Shown here in pieces: positions 18,521-29,460 of a DNA stretch of 64,000 nt. Every line of letters begins with the position of its first letter. Within the stretch, counting starts at the first letter, position 1. Position numbers and translations under genes: made by a program. This DNA is from a cyanobacterium endosymbiont of Rhopalodia gibberula (GTDB lineage Bacteria; Cyanobacteriota; Cyanobacteriia; Cyanobacteriales; Microcystaceae), in the NCBI RefSeq assembly GCF_003574135.1, contig NZ_AP018341.1, positions 372,001 to 436,000 of the forward strand. The letters are read 5' to 3'. The notes beneath the pieces are model-generated. The model was not told the DNA's origin. It made no database searches and saw only the letters and a list, made by a program, of their open reading frames with translations.

Positions 18521-19096
18521 CTAATTATTGACCTCAGTCATTTCAATTACTCTTTCTTCAATATCTTTAACCAAAAAATTGAGAGGTTGATTACGACGAA
18601 TTTTGTATTTTAAGCGTCTTGATTGGACTCGCATTAAAATGTCTTCTAAACATTCATGGTCAAAACAAACATGGCGTTGACGGTTTTTGTGTCCATAACT
18701 AGCCCCAGCAATAATATGCAACTGAGCATTTCTTTTTAATTGATACCAAAGTCCATCAGAATTTCTGAAAGCTGCTGCTGTTGTTGGACTAGGGGTAGTG
18801 ATATACAAAGAATCAAGTGCCTCTGTCCCTAAAGTCCGTTCGTAATTGTAATAGTAATGCAAGGGAACTTCCGCGACGGGTAATTCTAGCAAGCCCTGAT
18901 AAAATTGTCGGGCTATTTCCAAATCACAAACCATAATAGTGTAAACTTTGGGTGCGCTGGTGAGAAACATCCACATTGCTAAACCATAGGATGCTAGTAG
19001 CATTACCATAATGCCTTGGGTTGAAAAAAGACTATCAATGGGCAAAAACATCCCTAAATAATAGTGGTGTAGAAAAAAATTGGTCTCAAAATCCAT
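18521..19096 (-). CDS. Glyoxalase-fold membrane-anchored protein, cyanobacterial
   Basis: The probable start is the ATG at 19096 (MDFETNFFLHHYYLG), giving 191 residues; the frame is open 16 codons further upstream to an ATG at 19144, but the upstream part is AT-rich and unlike the body. Residues near 25-45 form a hydrophobic helix (GIMVMLLASYGLAMWMFL). The remainder resembles the vicinal oxygen chelate fold: VYTIMVCDLEIARQFYQGLL, PLHYYYNYERTLG and RQRHVCFDHECLEDIL. The family is annotated in cyanobacteria only as glyoxalase-like; no reaction is established. It is minus-strand, upstream of the methyltransferase pseudogene and ndhN, but separated from them by decay. Confidence 0.65.
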   Translation of the reverse strand: MDFETNFFLHHYYLGMFLPIDSLFSTQGIMVMLLASYGLAMWMFLTSAPKVYTIMVCDLEIARQFYQGLLELPVAEVPLHYYYNYERTLGTEALDSLYITTPSPTTAAAFRNSDGLWYQLKRNAQLHIIAGASYGHKNRQRHVCFDHECLEDILMRVQSRRLKYKIRRNQPLNFLVKDIEERVIEMTEVNN

Positions 19097-19799
19097 AGAA
19101 TATAATTGATATAAATATATCAGATTTTTGTCTTGATTAAGCAACTGAAAAAAGAGCTAAATGTCAAGAATGACAACTTAATGTTATCTATTCAACTATA
19201 ACAATAGTCTTCATTTATTGAGTTAAGCTTTGTGTGTGAGTAATAGCTAGCAGATATATTTCTTATCTTCCTCATGAGATTTAAAAAATCTTAGAAAGTA
19301 GGCAAGAACAAATTTAAAAGGTATGACATCAAGAAAAGTAGGATAAATTTTATCAACTTGTATTTTGATTAGACGAGATAAATTATACTAAGTTGTTGGT
19401 TATTTGTTACTATTTTTGTTGTTATAGGGAGTTCAGTTGGTTTAAGCTCCTCTTCTTTGCTGATTGCGTAGAATAGTTTTTCCGCGGGTTAATAACTCCA
19501 TATTCTTTGTAAAATCGGTAGTTTGAGTTCAGAAGATCGTCTCTCGTTTCAAATTACCCCCCAATAAGATTATTTGCTTTAGAAAAACTTCCAATAGTTA
19601 GCAATTTATCATTTTCAAATATAGAAATATGTCTTTTTAGATTTCTTCAAACATCCTCGTTCAAGAAAACGTTGTATCAAAGACAAATCTCAGTTCAGTG
19701 AATTTTTGTTACCTGACTTCCCAAAATGGTGATTGCTATTGTACTACAATGGTTTTTTTTATTCCATTACCTGAGAACAAAGCAAAAAGCCACCAGTAT

Positions 19800-20436
19800 T
19801 TTTCCAGGCGATCCAAGATAAAGTCGTTCCCAAAGAAAAATTTAAACTCACTAATGAACGTTCCATTAAGATAAATATCTATACCTGGTCAAGAATTAAT
19901 TTGTGACATCGAAACTGAAATAATTACAGTTAGAGTCTGTCTATTTAGTGAATAAGCGAGTCTATGCACTGGGAGTTAGCCATTCTAAATCTGATTCTGA
20001 TTCTAGATCAACGAGAGCCTTTCCTAATGTTCTTAAATTAATTGATCGGTGATATTTTGCCAGTCTTGAGAATTTTCGAGCAGTTTGAGGAAAACCAAAC
20101 CCTTAGGATAATCGAGCTTATGTTGAAAGATTATAGTTACAAAATCGATCAACTCCTGGTGCTGTAACTGTCGATAGCAATCACAATATTTGATCATTAT
20201 TACTTAATAAAGGAAACCTACCGTATCCCCTAAAAACTGGGGTACCTTTTCCAATCTTTACTATAGAGTTCCTCATAGAGGCGTCAGGATAGCGAGGATT
20301 AGAATAGGAGGCAATTATAAACAGATACAGAGACTGAGATACTTGAGGTGCAATAATTTTTATTTCATTGGATTTCATCATAAGTTGTCATTAACTACTC
20401 AATTAAGTCTTGTAGACTGGGGTCGGTAAAATTCAT
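19800..20436 (-). pseudogene. Unidentified decayed gene
   Basis: From an ATG at 20436 the minus strand reads MNFTDPSLQDLIE, a TAG, LMTTYDEIQ and a stop. A shifted frame from 20381 then stays open for 66 codons (SNEIKIIAPQVSQSLYLFII ... GYGRFPLLSNNDQIL). Further left, other frames give GLVFLKLLENSQDWQNITDQ and INLRTLGKALVDLESESDLE. The strings are protein-like and co-linear, so one gene of about 200 codons may have been lost here. I do not recognise the family. 19145-19799 shows only scattered short frames. Confidence 0.4.
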
Positions 20437-20570
20437 AGTGGTTTGGGCAGTTCATTGCAGAATGGGACTACTGACTTGGGCGATCTTTAAAGAAATATAA
20501 GTTTTTATAATTGATGATGACTTCCTTGGGTTTAAAATTTTTTTGTTTACGAAGAAAAAAAGAATTTTCC

Positions 20571-21620
20571 TTATTTTAAGTTTTCTAATTTGATACGAGG
20601 ATCAACTGCTTTTAGTAATAAATCTGCTAATAAATTCCCCACAATCAACATAGTTGCTCCCATGGTTAGACTTCCCATAACTAGGTAAAGATCTTGTGCT
20701 TGAACTGCCCCTAAAATTAAAGTACCTAATCCTGGCCAATTAAAGAAAAATTCTGCAATAAATGATCCCCCTAACAAACTAGCAAACTCGAATCCCAGTA
20801 AAGTAATTAAGGGGTTAATGGCATTGCGCAATCCATGAACATAAATAACTTTATCTTCAGATAATCCTTTTGCTCGTGCAGTTTGAATATAATCTTGTCG
20901 CATTACATCCAACATTTGCCCACGCGTCAAGCGCATTAACCCGGCAAAACTCGTAATACTTAAGGCGATAGTTGGTAAGATCATATGCCATCCAATATCA
21001 AATATCTTCCCAATGGGAGATAATTCTCGATGATTTAAACTTATCATATCCCCCACAGGTAAAATAGGAGAAACATTCTGAGCCAAAATTAATAATAATA
21101 ATGCCGTAATAAAACTGGGAAATCCCTGTCCTAAATAACTAATCACTCGCAGAATTTTATCAATCAAACTGTTCTTTTTGACTGCACTCAATATACCAAG
21201 AGGTAAGGCGATTAGCCAAGTTAAAATAATCGAAGCTATACTCAATAATAATGTTGCTACAATTCGTTCATTTAACAAGGAAATAACTGCACGATTAAAG
21301 ACAAAACTTTCTCCAAAATCAAAATGAGTAATAACTTGAAATAACCATTTACTATACTGCTCATACCAAGGTCTATCTAAGCCAAAACGTTCGGTTAAAC
21401 TAGCCAGGGTTTCGGCAGAAATATTAGGATTTTGTTTGAGGGTATCAAGATAATTTCCAGGGGCGATTTGAATAATAAGAAAACTAAGAAAAGAAGCTAG
21501 CAGTAAAGTAAAAAGTCCTTGTAAAATTCGTTTTATAACATAAAGATTAGTCTCACTGGTTAAATATTTTTTTAGTTTTATTAAAAGTCGATCAGACTGA
21601 AAGAATGAGAAAGAATTCAT
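20571..21620 (-). CDS. ABC transporter permease, DppB/OppB type
   Basis: A 349-residue inner-membrane permease of the peptide/nickel/opine importer class. It has an N-terminal helix (about 32-52, LLLASFLSFLIIQIAPGNYL), the segment ERFGLDRPWYEQYSKWL characteristic of DppB-type subunits, and several further helices. The coupling EAA loop is present as DYIQTARAKGLSEDKVIYVH followed by GLRNAINPLITLLG. The N-terminus carries about 25 extra polar residues. No DppC partner, binding protein or ATPase gene is adjacent, which is common for cyanobacterial importers with dispersed subunits but could also mean an orphan. The frame is intact. Confidence 0.9.
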   Translation of the reverse strand: MNSFSFFQSDRLLIKLKKYLTSETNLYVIKRILQGLFTLLLASFLSFLIIQIAPGNYLDTLKQNPNISAETLASLTERFGLDRPWYEQYSKWLFQVITHFDFGESFVFNRAVISLLNERIVATLLLSIASIILTWLIALPLGILSAVKKNSLIDKILRVISYLGQGFPSFITALLLLILAQNVSPILPVGDMISLNHRELSPIGKIFDIGWHMILPTIALSITSFAGLMRLTRGQMLDVMRQDYIQTARAKGLSEDKVIYVHGLRNAINPLITLLGFEFASLLGGSFIAEFFFNWPGLGTLILGAVQAQDLYLVMGSLTMGATMLIVGNLLADLLLKAVDPRIKLENLK

Positions 21621-21773
21621 AGGTCAGTAAATTTATACACTGTGAATTTCGAATTTCTGTTAATTATAAACATATTAGACTAGTAGTAAATAACTAAATT
21701 TTAAAAGGACTTCTGTGGAGAAGATATAAGATTAATCTAAATTAAATAGGAGATATAGCTAAAGGTTATTGTC

Positions 21774-22292
21774 CTAATAATCCACTAAGGTAATAATTGG
21801 CACATCAGGAAGTTTTTGACGACCTTCTAAGGCTTTTAACTCGATGATAAAGGCAAATCCCAACACCTCACAACCAATTTTATCTAACAAATCTACTGTT
21901 GCTTTAGCGGTTCCTCCCGTAGCAATTAAATCGTCAACAATAAGCACCCTATGATGATCAGCTAAGGCATCTTGATGAATTTCAAGTTTATCGGTTCCAT
22001 ACTCCAAATCGTACTCAACTTGATGAACTGCCGCTGGAAGTTTACCCGGTTTACGGACAGGGACAAAGCCCGCCTCAAGTTGGTAAGCCAAAGGAACTCC
22101 AAATAGAAAGCCGCGAGATTCCATTCCCACCACATGATCAGGCAACAAACTCTGATATTGACATTTTTGGCATAAGGTATCTATGGTATAGCGTAATCCT
22201 TCTCGGTTACTTAGCAGAGTGGTAATATCTCGAAACATAATCCCGGGTTTAGGAAAGTCGGGAATATCCCTAATCAACGCTTTAAGATCCAT
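21774..22292 (-). CDS. apt: Adenine phosphoribosyltransferase
   Basis: A 172-residue cytosolic purine-salvage enzyme that joins adenine and PRPP to AMP. The family start [22 protein letters not shown] is split here as [20 protein letters not shown] and RDITTLL. Further marks are [10 protein letters not shown] (56-65) and the PRPP-binding loop [15 protein letters not shown] (116-130). Length and motifs are normal. It lies 154 bp upstream of the permease gene on the same strand, so a shared transcript is possible but unproven. Confidence 0.96.
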   Translation of the reverse strand: MDLKALIRDIPDFPKPGIMFRDITTLLSNREGLRYTIDTLCQKCQYQSLLPDHVVGMESRGFLFGVPLAYQLEAGFVPVRKPGKLPAAVHQVEYDLEYGTDKLEIHQDALADHHRVLIVDDLIATGGTAKATVDLLDKIGCEVLGFAFIIELKALEGRQKLPDVPIITLVDY

Positions 22293-22858
22293 AAGTTATG
22301 TTCTAAATTTGTTTGCAATAAGTCAAAAATTACTTTATACAGACTGTCAACATAAGTTTCTACTTAAAATTTACGATTTTATCATTAATTAATTTTAGCA
22401 ATGTATAGAGGATTTTTAGTGCTGAATAACTAAGTTAAACAATATCCATTTGATAAAAATTAATCTTGCCTCACTAAGCAACAGTTATTTCTAGTTAACT
22501 ATCTGACGAGCTTTTTCGTTGTTTTTCATAATTTGTCTAAGTAATTAGTGATGTTCCACATAATCCAGTGTTTTTGCGTCTCAAAAATCTACCGTCTCAA
22601 TAAATAAAAAATCCAAATACTCTCAAATATAACTCACCTAATTCTTAAAAGATGGCTTTATTTTTTTGTCTTAATATAAGTTGTTTAACCTATAATGTAT
22701 GACCTTTATTGGAATCGAGTATCATTCTTCTTTCCTTTGAAATTGGTAATCGGTGCAGTTCTAACAATTAGGTTAATAGTCAGCTAATTGTCTCTTTTGC
22801 CAGATATAGTTAAAGCAGACAATAAACCAATGATCAAAACACTAAGCTATTCTGTAAG
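22293..22858. other. Divergent intergenic region apt / DUF3038
   Basis: 566 bp between divergent genes; it should carry both promoters. No repeat or gene remnant was recognised. Confidence 0.5.
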
Positions 22859-23488
22859 ATGAATTCCACTGTTAGTATAATGTCCGATTCGAGTTCTTCT
22901 ACTAAGTTTAAACCTGTGATTTTAGATGTCCTGCCGGATTTTCCTATCTCTGGCCAACGATGTGCTGTGCGACTTCAACAACGGATTGATTTATTATTAT
23001 TGGCGATCGAAGCCTTGGAAAGGGGAGCATCAGAACGGATGCTCAAAACAATTCAACAACTACAATTTCAGGAGATCATTAGAAATAGGATTGTTTTATG
23101 GCGTTTACGATGTACTAATCCTTTGCGGCGTTCCTATACCCGTGAAACCCTAACTCTTATTCAAGCTAAAGCATTAGTAATTATTGCAAGTCATCAAGCA
23201 AAACCTTTAACCGTTCAGATTCGACAACTTTTATTAGCTGAACAACAGATGAGACAAAAAGGACTACCAGTCAATTGTCATTTTCTGTTAGCGGAATATT
23301 TAGACCAATTTCGTGCTCATTTTCAGAGTCGGATGAATCCTCGTCGTGCTAAAGTTTCAGTCTATCTAACTTCCAATGATGAATTAAATAAATTAGCTTT
23401 GTTTTTATTAAAACAACTTTTGTTTTGTACTGGAACCACCGGAATACAAAGATTTTGGATTAGTTTATTCGATGGAGAGGTCGCATGA
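22859..23488 (+). CDS. DUF3038 family protein
   Basis: A 209-residue soluble protein of a family restricted to cyanobacteria. Recognisable strings include VLPDFPISGQRCAVRLQQRI near residue 24 and ALERGASERMLKTIQQLQF. The residues from about 50 to 200 are mostly helical and rich in Arg and Gln. The function is unknown. The start could be ATG 22859 or the ATG at 22880 (MSDSSSSTKF). It overlaps the next gene by ATGA, so the two are translationally coupled; DUF3038 and DUF4335 genes are commonly adjacent in cyanobacteria, which suggests the products work together. Confidence 0.85.
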   Translation: MNSTVSIMSDSSSSTKFKPVILDVLPDFPISGQRCAVRLQQRIDLLLLAIEALERGASERMLKTIQQLQFQEIIRNRIVLWRLRCTNPLRRSYTRETLTLIQAKALVIIASHQAKPLTVQIRQLLLAEQQMRQKGLPVNCHFLLAEYLDQFRAHFQSRMNPRRAKVSVYLTSNDELNKLALFLLKQLLFCTGTTGIQRFWISLFDGEVA

Positions 23489-24123
23489 ATATCAAACGAC
23501 AATATAGCTTACCGAATTGTACCTTAATATTAGAAGGGTTGAGTGATAATTTTACTGGAAATGATTCCCAAGATAATCGCCCTCTTTTATCAATCTTAGT
23601 CAATGTTGAATGTCGTTTTGTGGGGACGTCCCAAACACTCCAGGGGGGAAGGACGTTTCTGGAAAATTTAGCCAACGCAGTCAGTGCTTATGCCCAAGAA
23701 TATCTTAGTGGTATTCCTCACCCTCAAGATACCCAAGGGAACGAAGATTTTATTAGCCTTGAAAAAATTGAAGACACCGATCTTCATCGCTTAAAATGGC
23801 AACCTAGTACACAGATGAATCAATTTTGTGTAGAGTTAGAATTAAACACTGTTCAGTTATTTGATTTGGTTGAAAGTCTTGATCAGTTTTTCGCTGATAG
23901 TCGAACACTCCCTGATTTTAGTTTGCAGTTACACCCAATATCTCGACGATATCGTCCCCCTGATGAACCCTTACGACAACGGGCAGTTCCGGCTACATTG
24001 GGAATAGGGAGTGTTGCCTTGATGTCTTTAATTTTATTTTTCTTTCCCATTCCCGAAATCCGTGAACCAGAACCAAAACCACCTGAAACATCCACTAAAA
24101 CTATCCCTAAGAATAACTTTTGA
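23485..24123 (+). CDS. DUF4335 family protein
   Basis: A 212-residue protein beginning MNIKRQYSLPNCTLILEGLS, typical of DUF4335. The body (1 to about 160) is soluble and includes SILVNVECRFVGTSQTLQGG. A membrane helix follows at about 175-192 (GIGSVALMSLILFFFPIP), then a Pro/Glu-rich tail. It would be anchored with its main domain in the cytoplasm or lumen; orientation is not certain. The ATGA overlap with DUF3038 indicates a two-gene operon. The function is unknown. The gene ends with TGA at 24121-24123, just 24 bp before an IS982 end, so the insertion narrowly missed it. Confidence 0.85.
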   Translation: MNIKRQYSLPNCTLILEGLSDNFTGNDSQDNRPLLSILVNVECRFVGTSQTLQGGRTFLENLANAVSAYAQEYLSGIPHPQDTQGNEDFISLEKIEDTDLHRLKWQPSTQMNQFCVELELNTVQLFDLVESLDQFFADSRTLPDFSLQLHPISRRYRPPDEPLRQRAVPATLGIGSVALMSLILFFFPIPEIREPEPKPPETSTKTIPKNNF

Positions 24124-24147
24124 CCTTATTTCAATGCTAAATTTGAC

Positions 24148-24942
24148 GAGATTTAAAAAGATGGTTGTTATTTTCAACGTCTAAGTTAGAATACAACAAA
24201 GTTGACGATTATTTAAAACAATAACCGCTAACAATAGGAGGCAAGGACAACTCACCTTTTAACGCTAAATCAAGGTACAGTTTTTTCAGTAAATAGATCT
24301 GAGAAATTAGTAAAGTAGGAAGGTTAACAAAACAGCTCAAAACACTTAAATTTTTCAAATGTTCTATCCGAGATGTACTTCTAAATTGGTTATCTTCAAT
24401 CAAAGAACGCTGATGAAATGAAATTCCATCAATCAGTTTCACTAACTTTTGCTTCATCTGCTGTCGATGGGGAGAAATTACTTAAATTTCTTGCTGATAA
24501 AACTTTATTAAAGAGTCCTTACGCAATGCTCTTAAATTTCTGACGCTATACGATACTATTTTAGTCCAATTCAACTAAATCTTCACAAACTTAGTGTGCT
24601 TTCTTTGCTATGAGACCGATTGCAGGATCATATCAGAGTAGAATAGTACAGTAAAATCATTGCCCTAGGCATAAGTTCCATAAAGCGATTTTATTTCACT
24701 AGATATAGGACATACTTCTTTGCAATGGGGAAAACCCTGTAATATATAAAATTCTTTAAAGATTAAATGTTCTGAGCAAGAACAAGCAATTACAATGATG
24801 ACAATTTCGCCTGTTCTCGTTTGACAACAGCATTTTTCTTCAACACTCAAGGAATAGAATAACAATACTGTTCAAACTTTTGATGAAAGTGCTCTGGATC
24901 ATAAAATATTTCCGTAGGATCAAGACGAGATTGTAGAGCCAT
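24148..24942 (-). mobile_element. IS982-family element, transposase gene degraded
   Basis: The most complete of three copies. On the minus strand an ATG at 24942 starts LQSRLDPTEIFYDPEHFHQK and FEQYCYSIP, then a stop. A shifted frame gives RTGEIVIIVIACSCSEHLIF and KEFYILQGFPHCKEVCPI, matching the N-terminal IS982 pattern (a conserved hydrophobic block, then FKEFY). After a badly eroded middle, the C-terminal frame reads KQKLVKLIDGISFHQRSLIE and SRIEHLKNLSV, matching the KLIDKILLRKRSLIET and QIEHSRHRS blocks. Stops and frameshifts exclude an active enzyme. The left end (24148-24210) is shared with the copies at 13254 and 57171. Confidence 0.8.
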
Positions 24943-25517
24943 AGCACCAGACCAAAATTGATAAATACTACTTCTGGTATAGAGCTGTTGTTACTTTTTC
25001 TTTCCTTGAATTTTCGTCGAACTCACATTCTCCCGATAGCCTAAAATTCTTTTCAGAAAAGTAGAAATCAACAAATATTAACTCAACTCCTACTTGATGA
25101 TTAGTAATGTAAAAGAAAACTAAATATAGAATAAGCTAGATAAATAACCATCATCCTCTAGTAAAATATCTTCATTAAAAATTTGGTTGTTAAATTCTCT
25201 GGATTGCTCAGACTACCATTTAGTAATTTTTTTGTAGGAATAAATAGTTGTCCTGATAGCTTCATTTATTTGTCTAGATAGTCTTCGATTTACTAAATTT
25301 CTCTCTGTCATAGTTTTGATTTTTTCAAGTTCTATATTAAAACCATCTTAAAATATCTGTTTTATACTAGACTATTTTTAACTTCCATTAGATTAGATAT
25401 TAATCTTAATTGTCAGTAAACTTGTGAAAATATTTCCATTAATGGTTGAGATTATCAGCTAAATTGTGCTATATCTAGATATCTTGAAAGGGTAAATCAT
25501 TAGGGATAAATTCAAGA
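24943..25517. other. Decayed spacer with an unrecognised minus-strand remnant
   Basis: On the minus strand an ATG at 25311 opens a 32-codon frame (MTERNLVNRRLSRQINEAIR) to a TAG, then continues protein-like for about 39 codons (REFNNQIFNEDILLEDDGYL) before the next stop. The family is not recognised. The plus-strand end holds the speD promoter. Confidence 0.4.
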
Positions 25518-25913
25518 ATGACAAAATTGGGAACTCATTTGATTGTCGACGCTTGGCAAGCACCATCAGATCTCCTCAACGATCCCGAACGAATTCGCCA
25601 TGCACTCTTAGAAGGAATTACTGCAGGGGAGGCAACCCTGATTGATTTATGTGTTCATCATTTTAGTCCTCACGGTGTTACTGCTACAGCAACTTTAGCT
25701 GAGTCCCATATTGCTATTCATACTTGGCCTGAATACGGTTATTTTGCAGCCGATTTGTTTTTCTGTGGACAAGGTGATCCGGAACAGGCGTTAGCTATTT
25801 TAAAAACTGCTTTGCAAGCTCAACAAGTTCAAGTGAAAATCATCGAACGAGGGTTTCCTAACCTACTTGATCACGATCCCTCTCTTACTACTATCTGTCA
25901 AAGTGTTGCTTAG
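25518..25913 (+). CDS. speD: S-adenosylmethionine decarboxylase proenzyme
   Basis: A 131-residue bacterial-type (class 1B) proenzyme that cleaves itself to make a pyruvoyl cofactor and then decarboxylates SAM for spermidine synthesis. The processing site is visible in AESHIAIHTWPE: cleavage would fall between Glu62 and Ser63, with His68 as processing residue. Cys83 in FFCGQGD is the conserved catalytic cysteine. The start MTKLGTHLIVD is the family N-terminus. Its product feeds SpeE, encoded at 7860-8786. The gene stands alone in decayed spacer. Confidence 0.96.
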   Translation: MTKLGTHLIVDAWQAPSDLLNDPERIRHALLEGITAGEATLIDLCVHHFSPHGVTATATLAESHIAIHTWPEYGYFAADLFFCGQGDPEQALAILKTALQAQQVQVKIIERGFPNLLDHDPSLTTICQSVA

Positions 25914-26865
25914 AGGTTACTAGATAAACCTTAAAAAGGATAAAAGTATTCTGACTCGTGATATACGGCAAATTCTCCTGCCAATAACTATGCTATGTAA
26001 CTTAGTTATCGCCTAACTCACCCTACTCAAAGATTAAATGTTCTGTTTATAAATAGATTTTTAATCCTTATACTTAATTATTAATTTTATCTAGAGACTT
26101 TTGTAGATAAGATTTCTGTTTTTTATTTTAGGTTAGATTATTGACTAATTTATTAATTTTATTATGTTAGTTATAAAGTATTTTTCCAAAAAGTATTTAT
26201 TTCTAAAAGACAAATTACTTTTTGAAAAAAAAGATTTAAAAGTTGTTTTAGTTGTCGCTAATTACTGGCTTTTTAAGGTTACGAAAAAATGTGGTCTAAT
26301 AAGCTGTTGACCTTGATAAACATAATATTTTTAGAGTTACCACTACAGATGGCTATTGTCCTACTCTTGAAAAACGTTCGGGGACCAAAGCCATTAAAAT
26401 AGTTTACGATAAAAGTTGCATAAAACTTACTAAAAATGAAGTTAAAGAAACTTGTTTAGATAAACTATCCTAAATATTTACCAAAATTTTTATAAATATT
26501 GGCATCCATAAAAAGCATTATTTTTAGCATAAATTCTCGCGTAATATATAGATTTAAAACCTTTAAATCTGTAACCATACAGTGTATTATAACCTTTTTT
26601 TTATTTTTTTAAAAAAAAGATAGAGATATCATTTCTCTTTTATTAGATTAAATTTCTAATTATAGGTTAGTAGAAAAAGATAAATATAGTCTTTTTTTTT
26701 TATTATTTCAGTGGTTTAGATGATTTTTTATGTGTATAGAAACTTATCAATAAGTGTAAAAACAAGTAGTTAACTTAGCATTTAGTTTGATTAGAGCCGC
26801 AACAGCAGTTATTTTTGTTCTTCGATTAGATAGAATGGATCTAATCCAAAATAAAGATAACTAAT
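25914..26865. other. Decayed spacer with a 56-codon open remnant
   Basis: Mostly AT-rich with no gene. At 26303-26473 (+) a frame following a TAA encodes NIFRVTTTDGYCPTLEKRSG and NEVKETCLDKLS before a stop. It looks like the C-terminus of a lost protein, family not recognised. Confidence 0.4.
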
Positions 26866-27282
26866 ATGGAACACGGTCTTTTGTGGCTACCTTTACTAAT
26901 TATTTTCTTCTGGTTAGCTTGGAGTGGTAAAAATGAATACCAAAAACTTGAAGCATATCGTCAATGGGCAGAAAATTTTGATCAAGCAAAATATGATATT
27001 TTAGCAATCATTGGGGTTAAACAAAAACAAATAACCTGGGGAAAACCAACGCACCCGCTTCCACAAAATTTACCTTCATTTTCTCTAGAAGATGTCACCG
27101 GCATTCGTCTATTAGTCAATAATTGCCCAGTAGACATTAGTTCTTTGCCCACAAAAGGAAATCCAACAATAGAATTTAGTTTTGCAGGTAATAAAGCCTC
27201 TATAAAAATCCCTTTTACCCAAATTGACTTGGCAGCAAGATGGCTACTTTTTTTAGAAAATCTTAGAAAAGAATTAACATAA
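26866..27282 (+). CDS. Small membrane-anchored protein, function unknown
   Basis: A 138-residue protein with an N-terminal hydrophobic helix (residues 4-19, GLLWLPLLIIFFWLAW) and a soluble remainder containing KYDILAIIGVKQKQITWGKP and FSLEDVTGIRLLVNN. Predicted to be anchored in a membrane with a small C-terminal domain of mixed strands and helices. It seems to be a conserved cyanobacterial type, but I cannot name a family. Maintenance of a clean frame amid heavy decay suggests it is under selection. It is flanked by deserts on both sides. Confidence 0.65.
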   Translation: MEHGLLWLPLLIIFFWLAWSGKNEYQKLEAYRQWAENFDQAKYDILAIIGVKQKQITWGKPTHPLPQNLPSFSLEDVTGIRLLVNNCPVDISSLPTKGNPTIEFSFAGNKASIKIPFTQIDLAARWLLFLENLRKELT

Positions 27283-28974
27283 TATTGAAATATTAATCAA
27301 CAAAATATTAAGTAAACGTTGGACTAAAAAACTAACTAAATTTATAAATTTATAAGCTATATTTTTTGGCAATTAACTTCAATTTATTGTTAATATGTTT
27401 TGCGATATCTTAAGTTATTCACTAGTAAAAATATACCATAATTTCTCTAATACAATATCTAACCTAATTATCCTATAGTTTTTGATATAAATCAGTTAAT
27501 CTCAATGATTATGATACCTAATTTTAGTTTTTCTTAAAAACTTTTCTAAATTTATATCTAAATTGAAAATATCTTAAGATAACTAGTGAAATTTGATAGA
27601 TTCTGTTAAATTTAACTTTTAATTATTAACTTTTATTTTCTTCATTATTTAGGTAAAATACATACTCTTTTATTTAAAATTTTTTAAACTAGTAAACTAG
27701 TATTTTAAGCTTTTATCTTCCAGTAAAATGAGATCTTAAAAATTATCTAATTTAGTATTAATTTGTTTTCTAATCTAAAATTTTAACAAATAAATTTTAG
27801 ATTGTAACACTGTTTAATTAATAATCCTTTTAAGGGAATATTCTTATATCTATACTCACCTTTTAAATTTTGGTTACAACTTCTTTTCTACAAGTTTAAA
27901 CCCGTATTGCTATTTCTTTTAACTTTATTTTTTTTATAATTTATACTTCATTTTTTTATTTAAAAATACTAAGATTAGATGACAGTATTTCTATATTTCA
28001 ATAGCTAAAATTCTTCTATTTATAAGTATTAACTTAAATATTTAAACGTTATTTATATTTCTTGTCTATTTATTCGATTACCATTAGCTATATTCTTAAT
28101 ATTATTATTTAATGTCTCTTGAATAATTTTTGTCTTTGAATTTTTAATATATATATTTATTGTTAAGACTATTTAACTATTGTGTAAATGTATTTTTACA
28201 TCGATTATATATCATGTGTTAAACTTCAAAAAAAATAAGTTACTAGTAAGTCTACTTTTATTTGATTCAGAGTTTGATAATTAGTGATTATAAATTATTC
28301 TGAAATTAAAATATAAATTATTGATAATTTAAGTAAAAATACTGAGTTTAACGTTAAAATTGATTTTTCTTAAAAAGAAAATATATTATTCAAGTCAAAT
28401 ATGTTTATATTCTTTATACGAACATAATAAGTCTAGTGAAAATCTCAAACTATAATCAAATTCAAAAATTTTGTCAATAAAATAAATGAGTGTCAAAATA
28501 ATAGCCTATATAAAATATAGGCTATTATTTTGAGTTATTGTTAAGTGTTCCTACAAGTATATTATTTTTAGTTTTGGCACACTTAATGCTATAAAATTTT
28601 TGAAATTTTTTAAAACCATAACTGAGAAAATACTACTAAAAAAATAGAACAACTTCTTCAAAGACTGACAGTTTATTTAAAGAGCTAGAAACATATTAAT
28701 TCATAGCAAAAATTTAAAGAATAAAAAAGTTATAATTTTAACTAATCACTTTTCTTAAAAAAGAAAAAAATTATGTGTAAGTATTATTATATATAGAAAG
28801 TTAGAAGCCAATAGCTTTATCAAAAAAATATTTTACTAAGTCTTTTAGATAGAAATTAAGAATATAAAGACAAAGCTTGATTATAAACAATATGTTTTAT
28901 TTTTTAATTCAATAACTTGGTATTTTCATTTTCCATATATCTATGGCATTAAATATTTAACTCTGTGTAATGAA
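27283..28974. other. Gene desert, left part
   Basis: About 1.7 kb of extremely AT-rich DNA in which all six frames are closed every few codons. The only ordered element is the hairpin at 28493-28533. Confidence 0.6.
28493..28533. repeat. 19-bp perfect hairpin, 3-nt loop
   Basis: TCAAAATAATAGCCTATAT (28493-28511), loop AAA, exact complement 28515-28533. It lies in a desert 1.2 kb from the nearest intact gene, so it is not obviously a terminator. Confidence 0.8.
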
Positions 28975-29460
28975 TAAGACCCTTATAGGGATTTTCAATT
29001 AGGTAGCTTAGATTAACAGTAGTAAGCAAACTAGCCGATTCTATCTCTATCTGTTACTACATCAATCATTTTATTGAGACCATATAGAATATAGGAATTT
29101 TTGAGATAGAGATAGTAAATATTTTTTGATTTTTGACTAACAGTCTTAAATAAGATTAAAACTAGAAAAATAAGGGAATAAAAATACGACTTATGCTTTT
29201 TATAGATTCCATCAGTTTTCTAACTTTTGTTACTTTATAAACTGGTAAATTATCCATTATTACATCAGCCTCTAGCCATATTTATAATTATAGCTAAAAA
29301 CTAAGTATAGCAAACAATTAAATTAACATAATATTTTTATATTTATTATTTAATATATATCTAATAAACTAGTTTTCTTGCAGTTACTCTCAAAAAATAG
29401 AAATTTATAGCTAGCTTAACTATGATTTTTTTAGTTAAAACTAGGTATAAGAATCCTAAC
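28975..29460 (-). mobile_element. IS630-family transposase remnant
   Basis: The minus strand from 29280 leftwards reads EADVIMDNLPVYKVTKVRKL then MESIKSISRIFIPLF, the DDE-region motif of IS630 transposases (VIMDNLxxHKVxxVRxxIE...). Further left KMIDVVTDRDRIG and FAYYC match the IS630 C-terminal block (VTxxDxxGWFAHC). Multiple stops intervene. The outer part shares AAAACTAGGTATAA (29448-29461) with the second copy (near 59925). Confidence 0.7.

Noticed and set aside
23460-24095. Minus-strand frames under the DUF3038/DUF4335 pair
   Set aside because: They are antisense to two overlapping genes with recognised family features.
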